This document shows, one piece after another, positions 28,895 to 39,860 of a stretch of 64,000 bases of DNA (position 1 is its first letter; each line of letters opens with the position of its first letter). Made by a program: the position numbers and the translations under genes. The notes beneath the pieces were generated by a model. That model was not told the origin of the DNA and ran no database searches. It worked only from the letters and a program-made list of their open reading frames with translations. This DNA is from an uncultured Clostridia bacterium (GTDB lineage Bacteria; Bacillota; Clostridia; Oscillospirales; Ruminococcaceae), in the NCBI GenBank assembly GCA_947624675.1, contig CANQLI010000005.1, positions 62,001 to 126,000 of the forward strand, given 5' to 3'.

Positions 28895-29473
28895 TTATAA
28901 AACTCCTTTTGTGGATAAAACTTCCCCCGAAATAATCCCACAAGCATCCTTTAAAGCGTGTGCGCAGGATTTAAAAAGCGCCTCGCATATATGGTGATCG
29001 TTTTTGCCGTAAACACTGTTAAGGTGCATAGTTATTTTTGCATTAAACGCAAGAGCTCTGAAAAACTCCTCAACAAGCTGTGTGTCCATTTCTCCCATTT
29101 TTTCACCGAAGAACTCAGCGTTAAAAACAAGGTATGGTCTTGAGCTTATGTCAAGCGCACAAAACGCAAGCGCTTCATCCATCGGGATATATGCGCTTCC
29201 ATACCGCCTTATGCCCGACTTGTTTTCAAGAGCTTTTAAAAGCGCCTGCCCTATGACGATTCCCGTATCCTCAACCGTGTGATGAGCGTCTACCTCAAGA
29301 TCTCCTTTAACTTTTACGGTAAGGTCAAAACCTGCGTGAACCCCAAATGAGTTGAGCATATGGTCAAAAAAACCTATACCCGTATCAATATCGGTTTTTC
29401 CTTCTCCGTCAATATTCAGATATACTGAGATGTCTGTCTCTTTGGTAGTCCTTTTTATGTTAGCTTCTCTCAT
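28895..29473 (-). CDS. hisB: Imidazoleglycerol-phosphate dehydratase
   Basis: A 192-residue monofunctional dehydratase. Metal ligands lie in [17 protein letters not shown] (about 33-49), [11 protein letters not shown] (about 64-74) and [12 protein letters not shown] (about 157-168). No N-terminal phosphatase domain, so histidinol phosphate phosphatase must be encoded elsewhere. Confidence 0.96.
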   Translation of the reverse strand: MREANIKRTTKETDISVYLNIDGEGKTDIDTGIGFFDHMLNSFGVHAGFDLTVKVKGDLEVDAHHTVEDTGIVIGQALLKALENKSGIRRYGSAYIPMDEALAFCALDISSRPYLVFNAEFFGEKMGEMDTQLVEEFFRALAFNAKITMHLNSVYGKNDHHICEALFKSCAHALKDACGIISGEVLSTKGVL

Positions 29474-29474
29474 T

Positions 29475-30545
29475 TCATACGCCCCTTTCGCTTAATATTT
29501 TCTTTAATGCTTCAATGAGCTTATCCGTCTGCTCATCGGTTCCCACTGTTATCCTCAAATAATTGTTTATTCTCGGCTTATCCCAGTATCTTACAAAGAT
29601 TTTTCTCTTTTTAAGTTCTTCAAATAAAACTTTTGCCGATACATCTTTGTGACTTGCAAATACGAAATTCGCCATTGAATCCGTAAGCTTAAAGCCGAGT
29701 GAAAAAAGCTCGTCCTTTAATCTCTCACGAGTTTTAATTATCTTTTTTACCGTGTCACAAAAATACTGCTCGTCCAAAACCGATGCCAGTCCGCAAGCCT
29801 GTGTAAGTCTGTTCATAGTATAAGAATTTACTGAAAACTTAACATCGTTTAAATACTTAATAAGTTGCCTTGAACCGATAGCGAAGCCGATTCTCGCTCC
29901 GGCTAAAGAGCGCGACTTTGAAAATGTCTGAACAACAAGAAGATTATCGTACTTTTCAACAAGTCCTACTGCGCTTACTCCGCCGAAATCAATATACGCT
30001 TCGTCAACAATAACCACCGAGTCCTTGTTTAAGCTCACTATCTTTTCGACTGTGTCTATGCTCTCAAGCACTCCTGTCGGAGCATTTGGATTCGGAAAAA
30101 CGATTCCTCCGTTAGGCTGATTGAATTTGTCAGGGTCAATTCTGAAGTTATCGTCAAGCGGCACAGTTTTGTACGGAATTTTGTACACATCAGCCCACAC
30201 ATCGTAAAAAGAATAGGTTATATCCGGAAACAAAACAGGCTTATCTGATGCAAACAACGCCAAAAACGCCATAGACAACACATCGTCCGAACCAACTCCC
30301 AGAAAGACCTGTTCATACCCAACCCCGTATCTTTCGGCAAGTGCGTCACGAAGCTCTGTCGAATCCGTATCGGGATACATACGAAGCGTATCGACACGAA
30401 AATCCCTTAAAGTCCTTTCGACTCCGTCGCACGGCGGGTACGGATTTTCGTTTGTGTTAAGCTTTATAATGCCGGTATCCTTAGGCTGTTCGCCGGGTAT
30501 ATAGGGTATTACCTTTCTTACATTTTCCTCCCATTTGCTCTGCAT
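29475..30545 (-). CDS. hisC: Histidinol-phosphate aminotransferase
   Basis: A 356-residue class I/II PLP aminotransferase. The start [11 protein letters not shown], the aromatic and Asn residues in NENPYPP, and the PLP lysine in [14 protein letters not shown] (about 212-225) fit HisC. It lies between hisD and hisB with very short gaps, which supports specificity for imidazole acetol phosphate. Confidence 0.94.
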   Translation of the reverse strand: MQSKWEENVRKVIPYIPGEQPKDTGIIKLNTNENPYPPCDGVERTLRDFRVDTLRMYPDTDSTELRDALAERYGVGYEQVFLGVGSDDVLSMAFLALFASDKPVLFPDITYSFYDVWADVYKIPYKTVPLDDNFRIDPDKFNQPNGGIVFPNPNAPTGVLESIDTVEKIVSLNKDSVVIVDEAYIDFGGVSAVGLVEKYDNLLVVQTFSKSRSLAGARIGFAIGSRQLIKYLNDVKFSVNSYTMNRLTQACGLASVLDEQYFCDTVKKIIKTRERLKDELFSLGFKLTDSMANFVFASHKDVSAKVLFEELKKRKIFVRYWDKPRINNYLRITVGTDEQTDKLIEALKKILSERGV

Positions 30546-30566
30546 AAATATTCTCCCAATATAAAA

Positions 30567-31859
30567 CTAAAATCTTACCTTTATGGCATTTGCGTGTGCG
30601 GTAAGTCCTTCTCTCTGTGCAATAGTTACTATATCGTCCTTTGCCTCTGAAAGCGCATCACGTGTATAGTATATAAAGCTCGAACGCTTTTCAAAGCTGT
30701 TTACCGAAAGCGGTGAAAAGAATCTTGCTGTCGCACCGGTAGGAAGGACATGGTTAGGTCCTGCATAATAATCCCCCAGAGGTTCCGGCGCATACTGACC
30801 CAGAAAAACACTTCCCGCATTGTCAAGTCTTCCGACATATTCCATCGGATTTTCAAAAAGCACCTCTAAATGCTCGGGCGAAAGCTCATTTGCTATCTCA
30901 CAAGCCTCAAGCTTACTGCGGCAAACTATGATCGCCGCATGATTTTTTAATGAATCCTCAATAATTTCTTTTCGTGACAAACCTTTTATCTGTTCCTCAA
31001 GCTGTTCTAGAGCTTTATCGGCTACCTCCTCAGAGGTGGTCACAAGTATTGATGATGCCAGTCTGTCATGCTCCGCCTGACTCATAAGATCTGCCGCAAT
31101 GTATTTTGGGTCTGCGGTTTCATCGGCAACTATCAATATCTCACTCGGACCTGCTATCATATCTATATCAACAGTGCCGTACAAAAGCTTCTTAGCCGTT
31201 GCGACAAAAATATTTCCGGGTCCTACTATCTTATCGACCTTTGGTATCTCCTCTGTGCCGTATGCAAGAGCAGCGACAGCCTGTGCGCCTCCGCACATAA
31301 ATATCCTGTCAACTCCACATATAGCGGCTGCGATCAGAATATCCCTGTTGGGCTTTCCGTCCTTTAACGGCGGCGTCACCATTATTATCTCTTTAACTCC
31401 CGCAATCTTTGCCGGTATCGCATTCATCAGAACACTTGACGGATATGCCGCCGTTCCGCCGGGGACATACAGTCCGACACGCTCAAGACCTCTTACACGC
31501 TGACCTAGTATCACGCCGTTTTCCTTTGTATCAATAAACGACTGTGACTTTTGTCTTTGATGAAATTCCGCTATGTTTTCCTGTGCGTTCAAAAGTGCCT
31601 CAACAAACCTGTAATCGTTTTCATAAGCGTCTGTAAGCGCGTCGTTTATAACATCTCTCGGTATCTCATAATACTCAGGCTTTACACCGTCAAATTTCTC
31701 GGTATAAGACTTTACCGCCCTGTCGCCGTTTTCCTTTACATCAGAAATAATTGCGCTCACCTTTTGCGTAACCTCTCTGTCGGTTTCACCCGAACGCTTT
31801 TCAAGCTCTTTAAAAAACTCTCTCTCCGCTTTACCGTCGGCATATATTTTTTTGATCAT
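30567..31859 (-). CDS. hisD: Histidinol dehydrogenase
   Basis: A 430-residue zinc enzyme making histidine from histidinol in two NAD-dependent steps. Key stretches are [20 protein letters not shown] (about 130-149), [22 protein letters not shown] with SQAEHD, and the C-terminal [13 protein letters not shown]. Normal length. Confidence 0.96.
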   Translation of the reverse strand: MIKKIYADGKAEREFFKELEKRSGETDREVTQKVSAIISDVKENGDRAVKSYTEKFDGVKPEYYEIPRDVINDALTDAYENDYRFVEALLNAQENIAEFHQRQKSQSFIDTKENGVILGQRVRGLERVGLYVPGGTAAYPSSVLMNAIPAKIAGVKEIIMVTPPLKDGKPNRDILIAAAICGVDRIFMCGGAQAVAALAYGTEEIPKVDKIVGPGNIFVATAKKLLYGTVDIDMIAGPSEILIVADETADPKYIAADLMSQAEHDRLASSILVTTSEEVADKALEQLEEQIKGLSRKEIIEDSLKNHAAIIVCRSKLEACEIANELSPEHLEVLFENPMEYVGRLDNAGSVFLGQYAPEPLGDYYAGPNHVLPTGATARFFSPLSVNSFEKRSSFIYYTRDALSEAKDDIVTIAQREGLTAHANAIKVRF

Positions 31860-31869
31860 ATTTTAATCC

Positions 31870-32496
31870 TCACTTATTATTTTCCATAAGATTTAGAAGC
31901 TTTTCAATTTCTCCCTGTCTGAGCTTCATAGAAACGGTATTTACTATTACCCTTGCCGAGATTGGCGCAATATCTTCTATGACCTCAAGTCCGTTTTCCT
32001 TAAGAGTTGTTCCCGTCTCAACAATATCGACTATTCCGTCCGAAAGCTCTAATAAAGGCGCAAGCTCTACCGAACCCTCTATCTTTATCGCCTCAATATC
32101 CATACCCTTGCTCTCAAAGTAGCTCCTTGAGACATTGGGATACTTTGTGGCTATCGTCTTTACTCCGTATCCTCCGTAAAAAGGGCTTCCCTTTTTGGTA
32201 GCAAGCGCAAACCGACACCTTCCGAAGCCTAGATCGCACAGCTCAAAAAACGAACCTCCCATCTCCATAATGGTGTCCTTTCCGACAACTCCCATATCAC
32301 AGACGCCATGCTCAACATATGTGATAACATCGTTTGCCTTTGCGAGGACAACTTCTATCCTTCCGTCATCTATCGGTAAAATAAGCTTTCGACCCTTTTG
32401 TCGGACACTTGTACAATCAAAACCTATTTTCTCAAAAAGTCCTACCGTATCCTTTTCGAGTCTTCCTTTTGTAAGCGCTATTCTGAGCGGTTTCAT
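31870..32496 (-). CDS. hisG: ATP phosphoribosyltransferase, short form catalytic subunit
   Basis: A 208-residue HisG lacking the C-terminal regulatory domain of the long form. It has IALTKGRLEKDT at the N-terminus and the PRPP loop DIVETGTTLKENGLEV (about 155-170). The short form works only with HisZ, whose gene overlaps its start by 4 bases. Committed step of histidine synthesis. Confidence 0.95.
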   Translation of the reverse strand: MKPLRIALTKGRLEKDTVGLFEKIGFDCTSVRQKGRKLILPIDDGRIEVVLAKANDVITYVEHGVCDMGVVGKDTIMEMGGSFFELCDLGFGRCRFALATKKGSPFYGGYGVKTIATKYPNVSRSYFESKGMDIEAIKIEGSVELAPLLELSDGIVDIVETGTTLKENGLEVIEDIAPISARVIVNTVSMKLRQGEIEKLLNLMENNK

Positions 32497-33704
32497 ATCA
32501 CATCACCGCCTTTTACATCTATATTTTCTATCCTCTCACCTACTAAAACTACCTTTGGTATCCCCTTTTTTAACGCATATTCTTTAGTTTCATCCAGCGT
32601 TTCAAAAACGGAATTTTCAACGACCAATCCCTTTTTCGAAAGAGAATTTGCATAGCTTATTGCTTCCATCACATATTCCATCTGAGAAAAAACCAGTACA
32701 TCACTAACCTTTGTCTTTGGAGCGCTGCCGTTTTTCAGAAGTAGTGCTGCACAAGCATTTACATTTATTCCAAAGCCGGTAGCCGGCTGGTCATATCCGA
32801 ATTCTGAAATGAGATGATTGTATCTTCCTCCGGCTAAAACATCTTCACCGATACCCTCAAAATATCCTTTAAAGGTAAGTCCCGTATAGTAGTCGATCTT
32901 ATTGACCGAACCGAGGTCTACCGAAAGATTCTCCTCAATACCAAGCTTTGAAAGTGAATCGTAAACATATTCAAGATCCTTTAAAATATCCCTTATCTTT
33001 TCGTTTACAAAATACTTTGATGCCCTTTTAAACACTTCTTTTTTACCGAAAAGACGCGGAAGCTCCTTGAGCGCTCTTATAACATCACTGTCGCCTAATG
33101 TATCTAACATATCGTTAAGCGCAGGATAATTCTTATTCACAATATAATACCTTATCTGCTCCGCTGTGTCACGGTCAATATCAAGATTTGACACAAGCTC
33201 CTTGAAAAGTCCGACATTTCCTATCTCTATCCTGAAGTTACTGTCGATCGACGAAAGAGCTTCTACCGCCAACGATAAGACCTCAAAATCAGCCCTTCTT
33301 GATTTTGTTCCTATAAATTCAACTCCCGCCTGTGTGACCTCATCAGAATGTCCCTTTAAAAGAGCGTTGTTTTCAAAATACGGCTGATTATAATAAAGCC
33401 TCAGCGGAAGACTTGCGCTCTTTAATCTTGTAGCTACAAGTCTTGCGATAGGAATTGTCGAATCAGGTCTTAAAACTATAAGCCTTCCTTTAGAATCCGT
33501 CAACTTATAAAGCGCTTCCTGTTTTACAGTTCTTGAACCCTTTGAAAACACATCATAAAATTCTATTCCCGTTGTTACGACCTCGCTGTATCCGTGGCTT
33601 TTAAAAATACGAGCCAGCCTCTTTTCCGCTTCCCGCTTCGCAAGACATTCATCAAAAAGCAGATCCCTTGTACCTTCCGGGGTGATAAGCTCATTTCTCT
33701 TCAT
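32493..33704 (-). CDS. hisZ: ATP phosphoribosyltransferase regulatory subunit
   Basis: A HisRS-like protein of 403 residues that activates short HisG and senses histidine. It shows ITPEGTRDLLFDE near the start, the class II motifs (IVLRPDSTIPIAR, LAGGRYNHLISEFG) and YYTGLTFKGY, but ends without a full anticodon-binding domain. Start 33704 has GGAGAG 8 bases upstream; an ATG five codons earlier (33719), with AGGA closer to it, is nearly as good. First gene of the his operon. Confidence 0.92.
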   Translation of the reverse strand: MKRNELITPEGTRDLLFDECLAKREAEKRLARIFKSHGYSEVVTTGIEFYDVFSKGSRTVKQEALYKLTDSKGRLIVLRPDSTIPIARLVATRLKSASLPLRLYYNQPYFENNALLKGHSDEVTQAGVEFIGTKSRRADFEVLSLAVEALSSIDSNFRIEIGNVGLFKELVSNLDIDRDTAEQIRYYIVNKNYPALNDMLDTLGDSDVIRALKELPRLFGKKEVFKRASKYFVNEKIRDILKDLEYVYDSLSKLGIEENLSVDLGSVNKIDYYTGLTFKGYFEGIGEDVLAGGRYNHLISEFGYDQPATGFGINVNACAALLLKNGSAPKTKVSDVLVFSQMEYVMEAISYANSLSKKGLVVENSVFETLDETKEYALKKGIPKVVLVGERIENIDVKGGDVI

Positions 33705-33731
33705 ATAGGTACTCTCCATTTCGTCCTTACT

Positions 33732-33758
33732 TTATCGTGCTAAAGTGTTATCACGCTA
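33732..33758 (-). promoter_or_regulatory. Candidate operator at the his promoter
   Basis: Two direct repeats on the minus strand, TAGCGTGATAA (33748-33758) and TAGCACGATAA (33732-33742), are spaced 16 bases apart just downstream of the -10 box. The halves also have partial inverted symmetry (TAnCGTGnTA). The position suits a repressor; a TrpR-like HisR/YerC protein is a guess. Confidence 0.45.
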
Positions 33759-33768
33759 TCATATTAGC

Positions 33769-33797
33769 ATAATAACATAGAAAAGCCATCTTGTCAA
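33769..33797 (-). promoter_or_regulatory. his operon promoter
   Basis: On the minus strand TTGACA (33792-33797) and TATTAT (33769-33774) have a 17-base spacer, about 65 bases before hisZ. No T-box or leader attenuator is visible in the short 5' region. Confidence 0.8.
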
Positions 33798-33829
33798 CTG
33801 TTTTTATTCTTTTTTAAATTTTTAGTAGC

Positions 33830-33936
33830 CCTCTACTAACAGCGCAAAATCGGGAAAAAATGTACGCAAACGTACATTCTTCATAAAATAAATCATATTT
33901 TGTAACAGAATGTTTACAAAGTTCACAGTTTAGTAA
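33830..33936 (-). repeat. Intergenic structured repeat, copy 2
   Basis: A copy of the 107-bp element, terminator-like on the minus strand: AATGTACG-TTTG-CGTACATT and six T. It follows polC by 35 bases, in the right orientation to terminate the polC transcript, and ends 33 bases before the his -35 box. The central CATAA/TTATG pair is changed in this copy. Confidence 0.85.
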
Positions 33937-33970
33937 TATTTTGCGTTCCCGACACCGAAGAGAGCAAAAG

Positions 33971-36900
33971 TTAAAACAGACTGTACTGACTGCTCTGAGG
34001 AAGACTTCCAAAAGCTCCCATAGAAGTCAGAGTGTCTATAACCGATTTTGAAACTCCCGACTGACTGCTGAATTCCTCTATCGACAAGAAATCTCCGCTT
34101 TGCGCTCTTTCGTATAGGCTCTTTGCCGCATTTTCACCAACACCGTTTAATGATATAAACGGAAGCCTCAGCTTATTATCCTCAATTTTGTAAACAGTCG
34201 CGTGACTTTTATTAACATCAATAGGCAAAAACTCATATCCTCTGCAAAGCATTTCGTTTATTATCATAAGTGTTTCCAAAGTACCCTCGTCCTTAGCGGT
34301 CTTGTTTTCTCTGAGCTTTAAATCTTTTATCTTATACTGAACGACTTCCTTTCCCTGCATAGCGCTCTCTGCATCAAAATCCTCGCCTCTCACTGTGAAG
34401 ATAGCCGAATAAAACTCAAGCGGTCTGTGGACCTTAAACCACGCAAGCCGTATTGCCGCAGTTACATATGCCGCTGCGTGAGCCTTTGGGAACATATACT
34501 TTATCTTAAGACACGAATCAATATACCACTGCGGTACATTGTGGTCAAGCATATTCTGCTTCATCTCATCCGTGAGCAGCTTCGGGGCATTTCCCTTTCT
34601 TGTTATCTCCATAATCTTGAACGAAAGCGACGGGTCAACTCCGTGATATATCAGATAAGTCATAATACTGTCACGTGTTCCGATAACCTCGGAAATAGTA
34701 CAGGTACCGTTTTTTATAAGCTCCTGTGCGTTACCAAGCCATACATCCGTTCCGTGGGAAAGCCCGGAAATCTGTAAAAGATCGGAAAAATTCTGAGGAT
34801 TTGCGTCTAAAAGCATCTGCCGCACAAACGGCGTTCCCATCTCGGGGATAGCTAAGGTACCGGTTTGTGAAAATATCTCCTCCGGCTCTACGCCAAGAGC
34901 CTCGGTCGATGTGAAAAGCGAATAGACAGCTTCGTCCGACATATCAATCTTTGTAATATCAAGACCGGTCATATCTTCAAGATATTTATAAAGCGTAGGA
35001 ACATCGTGCCCAAGCTCATCGAGCTTTAATATCGTATCGTGAAGCGAATTAAAGTCAAAGTGAGTAGTTATTATATCAGCATCAGTTTTCTCCGCCGGAT
35101 GCTGAACGGGAGTGAAATCGTAAACCTCGTAGTCATCAGGTATTACTACCATTCCGCCCGGGTGCTGTCCGGTAGTCCTTTTAACTCCTGTACAGCCCAT
35201 AGCAAGCCTCTGTATTTCCGCCTGGCTCGCAGTTCTTCCTCGCTCTTCAAGGTATTTCAGCACAAAGCCCTTTGCTGTTTTTTCCGCAACAGAGCTTATA
35301 GTTCCCGCCTTAAAAACATGATCCTGTCCAAAAAGCTCCTCCGTATACTTATGAGCTTTCGACTGATAATCGCCCGAAAAGTTAAGATCAATATCAGGCG
35401 ATTTATCTCCGTTAAACCCCAGGAAGGTTTCAAATGGTATGTCGTGTCCGTCTCTGTTCATCTGTGCCGAACACTCAGGGCACTTCTTCGGCGGAAGGTC
35501 GTAACCCGATCCCACCGTTCCGTCGGTAATAAACTCGCTGTGCTTACACTGTGGACAGACATAATGAGGCACAAGCGGATTTACTTCTGAAATGCCGGAC
35601 ATAGACGCTACAAACGACGAGCCGACCGATCCTCTTGAACCTACCTGATATCCGTTTTCCACCGAATTTGCTACAAGTCTTTTTGCAATAACATACAAGA
35701 CAGCGAAGCCATGCTTTATTATCGAATCGAGCTCCCGCTTGAGTCTGTCATTTACTATCTTAGGAAGAGGATCTCCGTATATTTGCTTTGCTCTTGTCCA
35801 GCATATATCCTCAAGCTCCTCATCGGCGCCGTCTATATGAGGTGTAAATGTTCCCTTAGGAAATGCCCTTAGCTCCGGGTCGGTCATATCGGCTATAAGG
35901 TTCGTATTGGTTATTACTACCTCTCTAGCCTTTTGTTCGCCCAGATACGGAGTGAACTCCTCCATCATTTCATCGGTTGTTTTAAAATGTATAGGCGGCT
36001 GAAAATCGGCATCGGCATACCCCTGACCCGCTTGAAGAATAGTCCTGAACATAGCGTCCGACTCGTCCATAAAATGAACATCTCCGGTAGCGCATACAGG
36101 CTTACCCAGCTCCTCGCCAAGCCTTACGATAAATTTGTTTATATCAATTATATCCTGTTCCGATTTTATCCTGTCATAAGGCTCTTTATCGCTTCTTATC
36201 ATAAACAGGTTGTTTTTTACCGGCTGTATCTCAAGGTAATCATAAAACTCGGCAAGCTTTTTTATATTTTCGTATGGCTCGCCTCTAAGATAAGCCTGTA
36301 TTATCTCTCCCGCCTCACAGGCACTTCCGACAATAAGACCCTCTCTGTGCTTAATAAGCTCCGATTTAGGTATTCTCGGGCGTTTGTAAAAATACTTTAA
36401 ATTTGAATATGATACAAGCTTGTACAGATTTTTTAAACCGACCTTATCCTTTGCAAGAATTATCTGGTGGTATGGTCTTTTTACCTCAAGAGGATCTTCT
36501 CCGTTGTCATCATTCACCTCATAAGCTTCTATCCCGTATATTACCTTAAAATCCCCGCCGTCCTTTTTTATCTTGTCAACGCAGTACATCGCATCGGGAA
36601 AGCCCTGACAGCATCCGTGGTCGGTTATGGCTATCGCCTTGTGTCCCCACAAAAATGCCCTTTTCACAAGCTTGTCCGCAGGTGTAACGGCATCCATCGC
36701 AGACATATTCGTGTGACAGTGCAGCTCGACCCTTTTTTGATCATAGGTGTCCTTTTTAAGAATACGCTTTACCGACATAATGTCGGTCGGCTCAATATTT
36801 ACAGAATGCTCATATGTATCCTCAACGACATTTCCCCTGACTATAAGTGTAGAACCTTTTTTTATCTTCTCCATTATAGCTAACAGCATATCCTTGGTAA

Positions 36901-37744
36901 GTCTTGCCCTTTTATTAGTCGAGCCGATCATTTTTACAGCATATGAATTTGTGTAGTCGGTTATGTATATGAGAGATATAAGCATTCCGTTTTTTGTCTC
37001 TCTTGTTTCAATGGAAAAAACATCTCCCCAGACACAAACCGACTCCATACCTGTTTTAATCTCGCTTAGCGGAATAAGCTCGGCGTTTGAATCTATGCTT
37101 TTTCCTTTCAATATCTCAGCGTTTTGAGCATCAAGCAAATACCTTGTAAAATCAACAGTACAATGTGTAAACTCTGTGCCCTTATGCTCATTTTTGCTTG
37201 CCGGCACAGCTTCCGGTACGGGTAAGCTTTCAAGAGCCTTTTGATGATTCTGTAAGGTCTGTTCACGCTCAAGCATAAGCGTTCCCGAAAAGCTTACGGT
37301 AACATTGACCGAAAAAAGCTCGGAAATCAGACTTGGAAGCGCCGACTCGACGCCTGCCGATTTCAGCAGGTTGTAGCCTCCGCTTGCAAGCTCAATATTA
37401 AGAACATTTCCCGAAAGACTAGCCTTAGCGCCCTCAAAAAATCCGTTTACCACAGGGAATTTATCCTTTAAAAACAACACTATATCAGGAAAATACTCAC
37501 CGCTCAGCAGATCAGGCTGAAAATGCGGTTTTATAACAAAAGTGTCAAGCTTAAGCGCATCGCGAAGATTCTTCTCCGCCGCTTTTATGTCCTGATACGG
37601 TGCAAGAGATGAAAATGCACAATCGCACATTAAGGATGTGCGTTGTTCATTAGTATATATCCTTAACAATCTGGCTTCTTCACACGAATGCGGAATAAGC
37701 TTTATGTATTCTTCAAAAAAAACTCCGAGGCTTAATTCATCCAT
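33971..37744 (-). CDS. polC: DNA polymerase III PolC without the 3'-5' exonuclease insert
   Basis: The Gram-positive replicative polymerase, 1257 residues against about 1440 in Bacillus. Order: N-terminal domain (1-220), OB fold (about 225-325), PHP domain starting [10 protein letters not shown] (339-348), polymerase with zinc motif CPQCKHSEF...KKCPECS and catalytic [12 protein letters not shown], then the C-terminal finger/helix region. In other PolC proteins the PHP domain is interrupted by a DnaQ-type exonuclease that begins FVVFDIETTG. Here [17 protein letters not shown] (403-419) runs straight into [10 protein letters not shown], so the whole insert is absent with no frameshift. PHP metal ligands look intact ([16 protein letters not shown]). 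Last gene of the pyrH-to-polC run. Confidence 0.95.
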   Translation of the reverse strand: MDELSLGVFFEEYIKLIPHSCEEARLLRIYTNEQRTSLMCDCAFSSLAPYQDIKAAEKNLRDALKLDTFVIKPHFQPDLLSGEYFPDIVLFLKDKFPVVNGFFEGAKASLSGNVLNIELASGGYNLLKSAGVESALPSLISELFSVNVTVSFSGTLMLEREQTLQNHQKALESLPVPEAVPASKNEHKGTEFTHCTVDFTRYLLDAQNAEILKGKSIDSNAELIPLSEIKTGMESVCVWGDVFSIETRETKNGMLISLIYITDYTNSYAVKMIGSTNKRARLTKDMLLAIMEKIKKGSTLIVRGNVVEDTYEHSVNIEPTDIMSVKRILKKDTYDQKRVELHCHTNMSAMDAVTPADKLVKRAFLWGHKAIAITDHGCCQGFPDAMYCVDKIKKDGGDFKVIYGIEAYEVNDDNGEDPLEVKRPYHQIILAKDKVGLKNLYKLVSYSNLKYFYKRPRIPKSELIKHREGLIVGSACEAGEIIQAYLRGEPYENIKKLAEFYDYLEIQPVKNNLFMIRSDKEPYDRIKSEQDIIDINKFIVRLGEELGKPVCATGDVHFMDESDAMFRTILQAGQGYADADFQPPIHFKTTDEMMEEFTPYLGEQKAREVVITNTNLIADMTDPELRAFPKGTFTPHIDGADEELEDICWTRAKQIYGDPLPKIVNDRLKRELDSIIKHGFAVLYVIAKRLVANSVENGYQVGSRGSVGSSFVASMSGISEVNPLVPHYVCPQCKHSEFITDGTVGSGYDLPPKKCPECSAQMNRDGHDIPFETFLGFNGDKSPDIDLNFSGDYQSKAHKYTEELFGQDHVFKAGTISSVAEKTAKGFVLKYLEERGRTASQAEIQRLAMGCTGVKRTTGQHPGGMVVIPDDYEVYDFTPVQHPAEKTDADIITTHFDFNSLHDTILKLDELGHDVPTLYKYLEDMTGLDITKIDMSDEAVYSLFTSTEALGVEPEEIFSQTGTLAIPEMGTPFVRQMLLDANPQNFSDLLQISGLSHGTDVWLGNAQELIKNGTCTISEVIGTRDSIMTYLIYHGVDPSLSFKIMEITRKGNAPKLLTDEMKQNMLDHNVPQWYIDSCLKIKYMFPKAHAAAYVTAAIRLAWFKVHRPLEFYSAIFTVRGEDFDAESAMQGKEVVQYKIKDLKLRENKTAKDEGTLETLMIINEMLCRGYEFLPIDVNKSHATVYKIEDNKLRLPFISLNGVGENAAKSLYERAQSGDFLSIEEFSSQSGVSKSVIDTLTSMGAFGSLPQSSQYSLF

Positions 37745-37760
37745 ATTTTATCCTTTCGCG

Positions 37761-38798
37761 TTATAATTTTTCTATCTCCTCCAAAAGTGCGTCTACGGCT
37801 TCACTTTCGGGTATTTTTTTTATCATCCTGTCGCCTTTGAATATCACGGCTACGCCGTCGCCTCCCGCAAGACCTATATCCGCTTCTCTAGCCTCTCCCG
37901 GACCGTTTACGATACAGCCCATTACAGCAACGGTGATATTCTTATCAATGTCAAGCGTTTTCAGTTCGATCTCCTTCGCAAGAGAAATCAGATCTATCCT
38001 TGTTCTTCCACAGGTGGGACAAGAAACAATCTTGACGCCGCCCGTCTTATCGACAGCCTTTAATATATCCCTTGCCGCCGCTACTTCATTTACCGGATCA
38101 TCTGTGAGAGAAACTCTTATCGTTTCACCTATTCCGTCAAGCAGAAGTGATCCTATTCCTATTGCCGACTTAATAACTCCCATATGATTTGTTCCCGCCT
38201 CAGTAACTCCAAGGTGCAGCGGATAATCACACTTTTTTGAAAGCAATCGGTAGCTTTCTGTCATTGTCTTTACGTTAGATGATTTTATAGAAATGACAGT
38301 ATCGTAGAATTTAAGGTCCTCCAGTATTTTTATATGTCTCATAGCGCTTTCGACCAGAGCTTCGGCACACGGTGAGCCGTATTTTTTCAATATATCCTTT
38401 TCGAGAGAACCTGAATTTACGCCGATGCGTATAGGTATCATTTTTTCACGACATTTGTCGACCACCGCTCTTACTCTCTCGGGAGAACCTATGTTACCGG
38501 GATTTATCCTTATCTTATCGACTCCTGCGTCTGCTGCCGCAAGCGCTATGCGGTAATCGAAATGAATGTCAGCTACCAGAGGAGCTTTAACTTCGCTTTT
38601 TATTGCGGGAATAAGCCTTACAGCATCCATATCCGGAATTGCCGCACGGATTATATCACACCCTGCCGCCTCAAGGGCTTTTGCCTGTTTTACGCTTCCC
38701 TCAATATCAGTCGAAGGAACATTTAACATAGACTGAATATATATCCTTTTTCCGTCTAAAATAAGATCTCCGACCCTGACTGTTTTTAAATCTCTCAT
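37761..38798 (-). CDS. ispG: 4-hydroxy-3-methylbut-2-enyl diphosphate synthase
   Basis: A 345-residue iron-sulfur enzyme reducing MEcPP to HMBPP in the MEP isoprenoid pathway. The TIM-barrel start has VRVGDLILDGKRIYIQSM. Cluster ligands are in VSCPTCGRTRIDL (about 258-270) and VMGCIVNGPGEA (about 293-304). Short form typical of Firmicutes. It lies between rseP and polC. Confidence 0.95.
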   Translation of the reverse strand: MRDLKTVRVGDLILDGKRIYIQSMLNVPSTDIEGSVKQAKALEAAGCDIIRAAIPDMDAVRLIPAIKSEVKAPLVADIHFDYRIALAAADAGVDKIRINPGNIGSPERVRAVVDKCREKMIPIRIGVNSGSLEKDILKKYGSPCAEALVESAMRHIKILEDLKFYDTVISIKSSNVKTMTESYRLLSKKCDYPLHLGVTEAGTNHMGVIKSAIGIGSLLLDGIGETIRVSLTDDPVNEVAAARDILKAVDKTGGVKIVSCPTCGRTRIDLISLAKEIELKTLDIDKNITVAVMGCIVNGPGEAREADIGLAGGDGVAVIFKGDRMIKKIPESEAVDALLEEIEKL

Positions 38799-38807
38799 AA
38801 CTGCCTC

Positions 38808-39860
38808 CTACCCAAACAGTTTGAATATGTCATGTGCGGTTATATAGACCATAAGAGCCATCAGAAGCGCAAGTCCTGTGGCATGGACATAGCCCTCGTA
38901 TTTCGCCGGAACAGGCTTTCTCCTTATCCCTTCTATGATTAAAAATACCAGCCTTCCTCCGTCAAGTGCGGGAAGCGGCAAAAGGTTAAATATTCCGACA
39001 TTTATAGTTATCAGCGCCGCAAGCGACAAAAGCTGCTGAATTAGTCTATACCAGTCTATTCCGCTGTCTTCGACATAATCGCCGACAACTCCGCTCATAA
39101 CATCTACTATTCCGACAGGTCCCGAAAGATCGTTTATCTTGTATTTTCCTAAAACCAGATCCTTTAGCGATACCAAAACCAATCTTGCGTATGAAACACA
39201 GGTCTTTGCACTGTACTCGCATACAGTAAGAGGATTAACATCAATGGGAAGCACTTTAAAGTCGATATGCAAAACCTTGTCTTTTTTTGAAAATTCTACA
39301 TCGTTTAACTCTACCTTTTTGCCGTCACGCTCTACCACAAAATCAAATACTCCGTCCTCGTCAGACTGAAGCTGATACGACATATCTATCTCGGAAAAAA
39401 TGTGGTAACCGTTTATGCTTTTTATCTCATCGCCAAGCATAAGACCGCTGTTATGTGAAGCTGCGTTATCCTCAAACCAGCTTATCTGTGTGCTTGTTAT
39501 ATCGTCCTGTACCGAAATCATTATGACGACCACGATAAATCCAAGAACAAGATTCATAAACGCACCTGCGGCAACGATTATTATTCTCTGCCACACTTTT
39601 TTATTGCAAAAAGCCCTGTCGCTGTCGCTTTCCTCGTTTTCGCCCTCCATAGAACAAAAACCTCCGAAAGGCAAAAGCCTAAGCGCATAAAGAGTTTCGC
39701 CCTTTTGCTTCTTGAATATTGCCGGGCCCATTCCTATGGCAAATTGATCCACCTTTACACCGCAAAGCTTAGCGGCTGTAAAATGACCGAATTCATGTAT
39801 AAAAATAATAAGACCGAAAACCAGTATTGCAACTAATACTCCTATTACTACGCTCATCAT
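38808..39860 (-). CDS. rseP: Site-2 membrane metalloprotease RseP
   Basis: A 350-residue multi-pass zinc protease that cleaves anti-sigma factors and signal peptides within the membrane. HEFGH (about 22-26) is the zinc motif and NLLPLPALDGGR near 290 carries the third ligand. A PDZ domain lies between (about 115-185). ATG 39860 overlaps the dxr stop as ATGA; the next codon is also ATG, so either may be used. Classic neighbour of dxr and cdsA. Confidence 0.93.
   Translation of the reverse strand: MMSVVIGVLVAILVFGLIIFIHEFGHFTAAKLCGVKVDQFAIGMGPAIFKKQKGETLYALRLLPFGGFCSMEGENEESDSDRAFCNKKVWQRIIIVAAGAFMNLVLGFIVVVIMISVQDDITSTQISWFEDNAASHNSGLMLGDEIKSINGYHIFSEIDMSYQLQSDEDGVFDFVVERDGKKVELNDVEFSKKDKVLHIDFKVLPIDVNPLTVCEYSAKTCVSYARLVLVSLKDLVLGKYKINDLSGPVGIVDVMSGVVGDYVEDSGIDWYRLIQQLLSLAALITINVGIFNLLPLPALDGGRLVFLIIEGIRRKPVPAKYEGYVHATGLALLMALMVYITAHDIFKLFG

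Noticed and set aside
33720..33791. T-box or histidine-rich leader peptide before hisZ
   Set aside because: The 5' region is too short and contains no T-box sequence, His-codon run or terminator pair.
35039..35590. 183-codon open frame on the plus strand
   Set aside because: Antisense shadow of polC; composition not protein-like.
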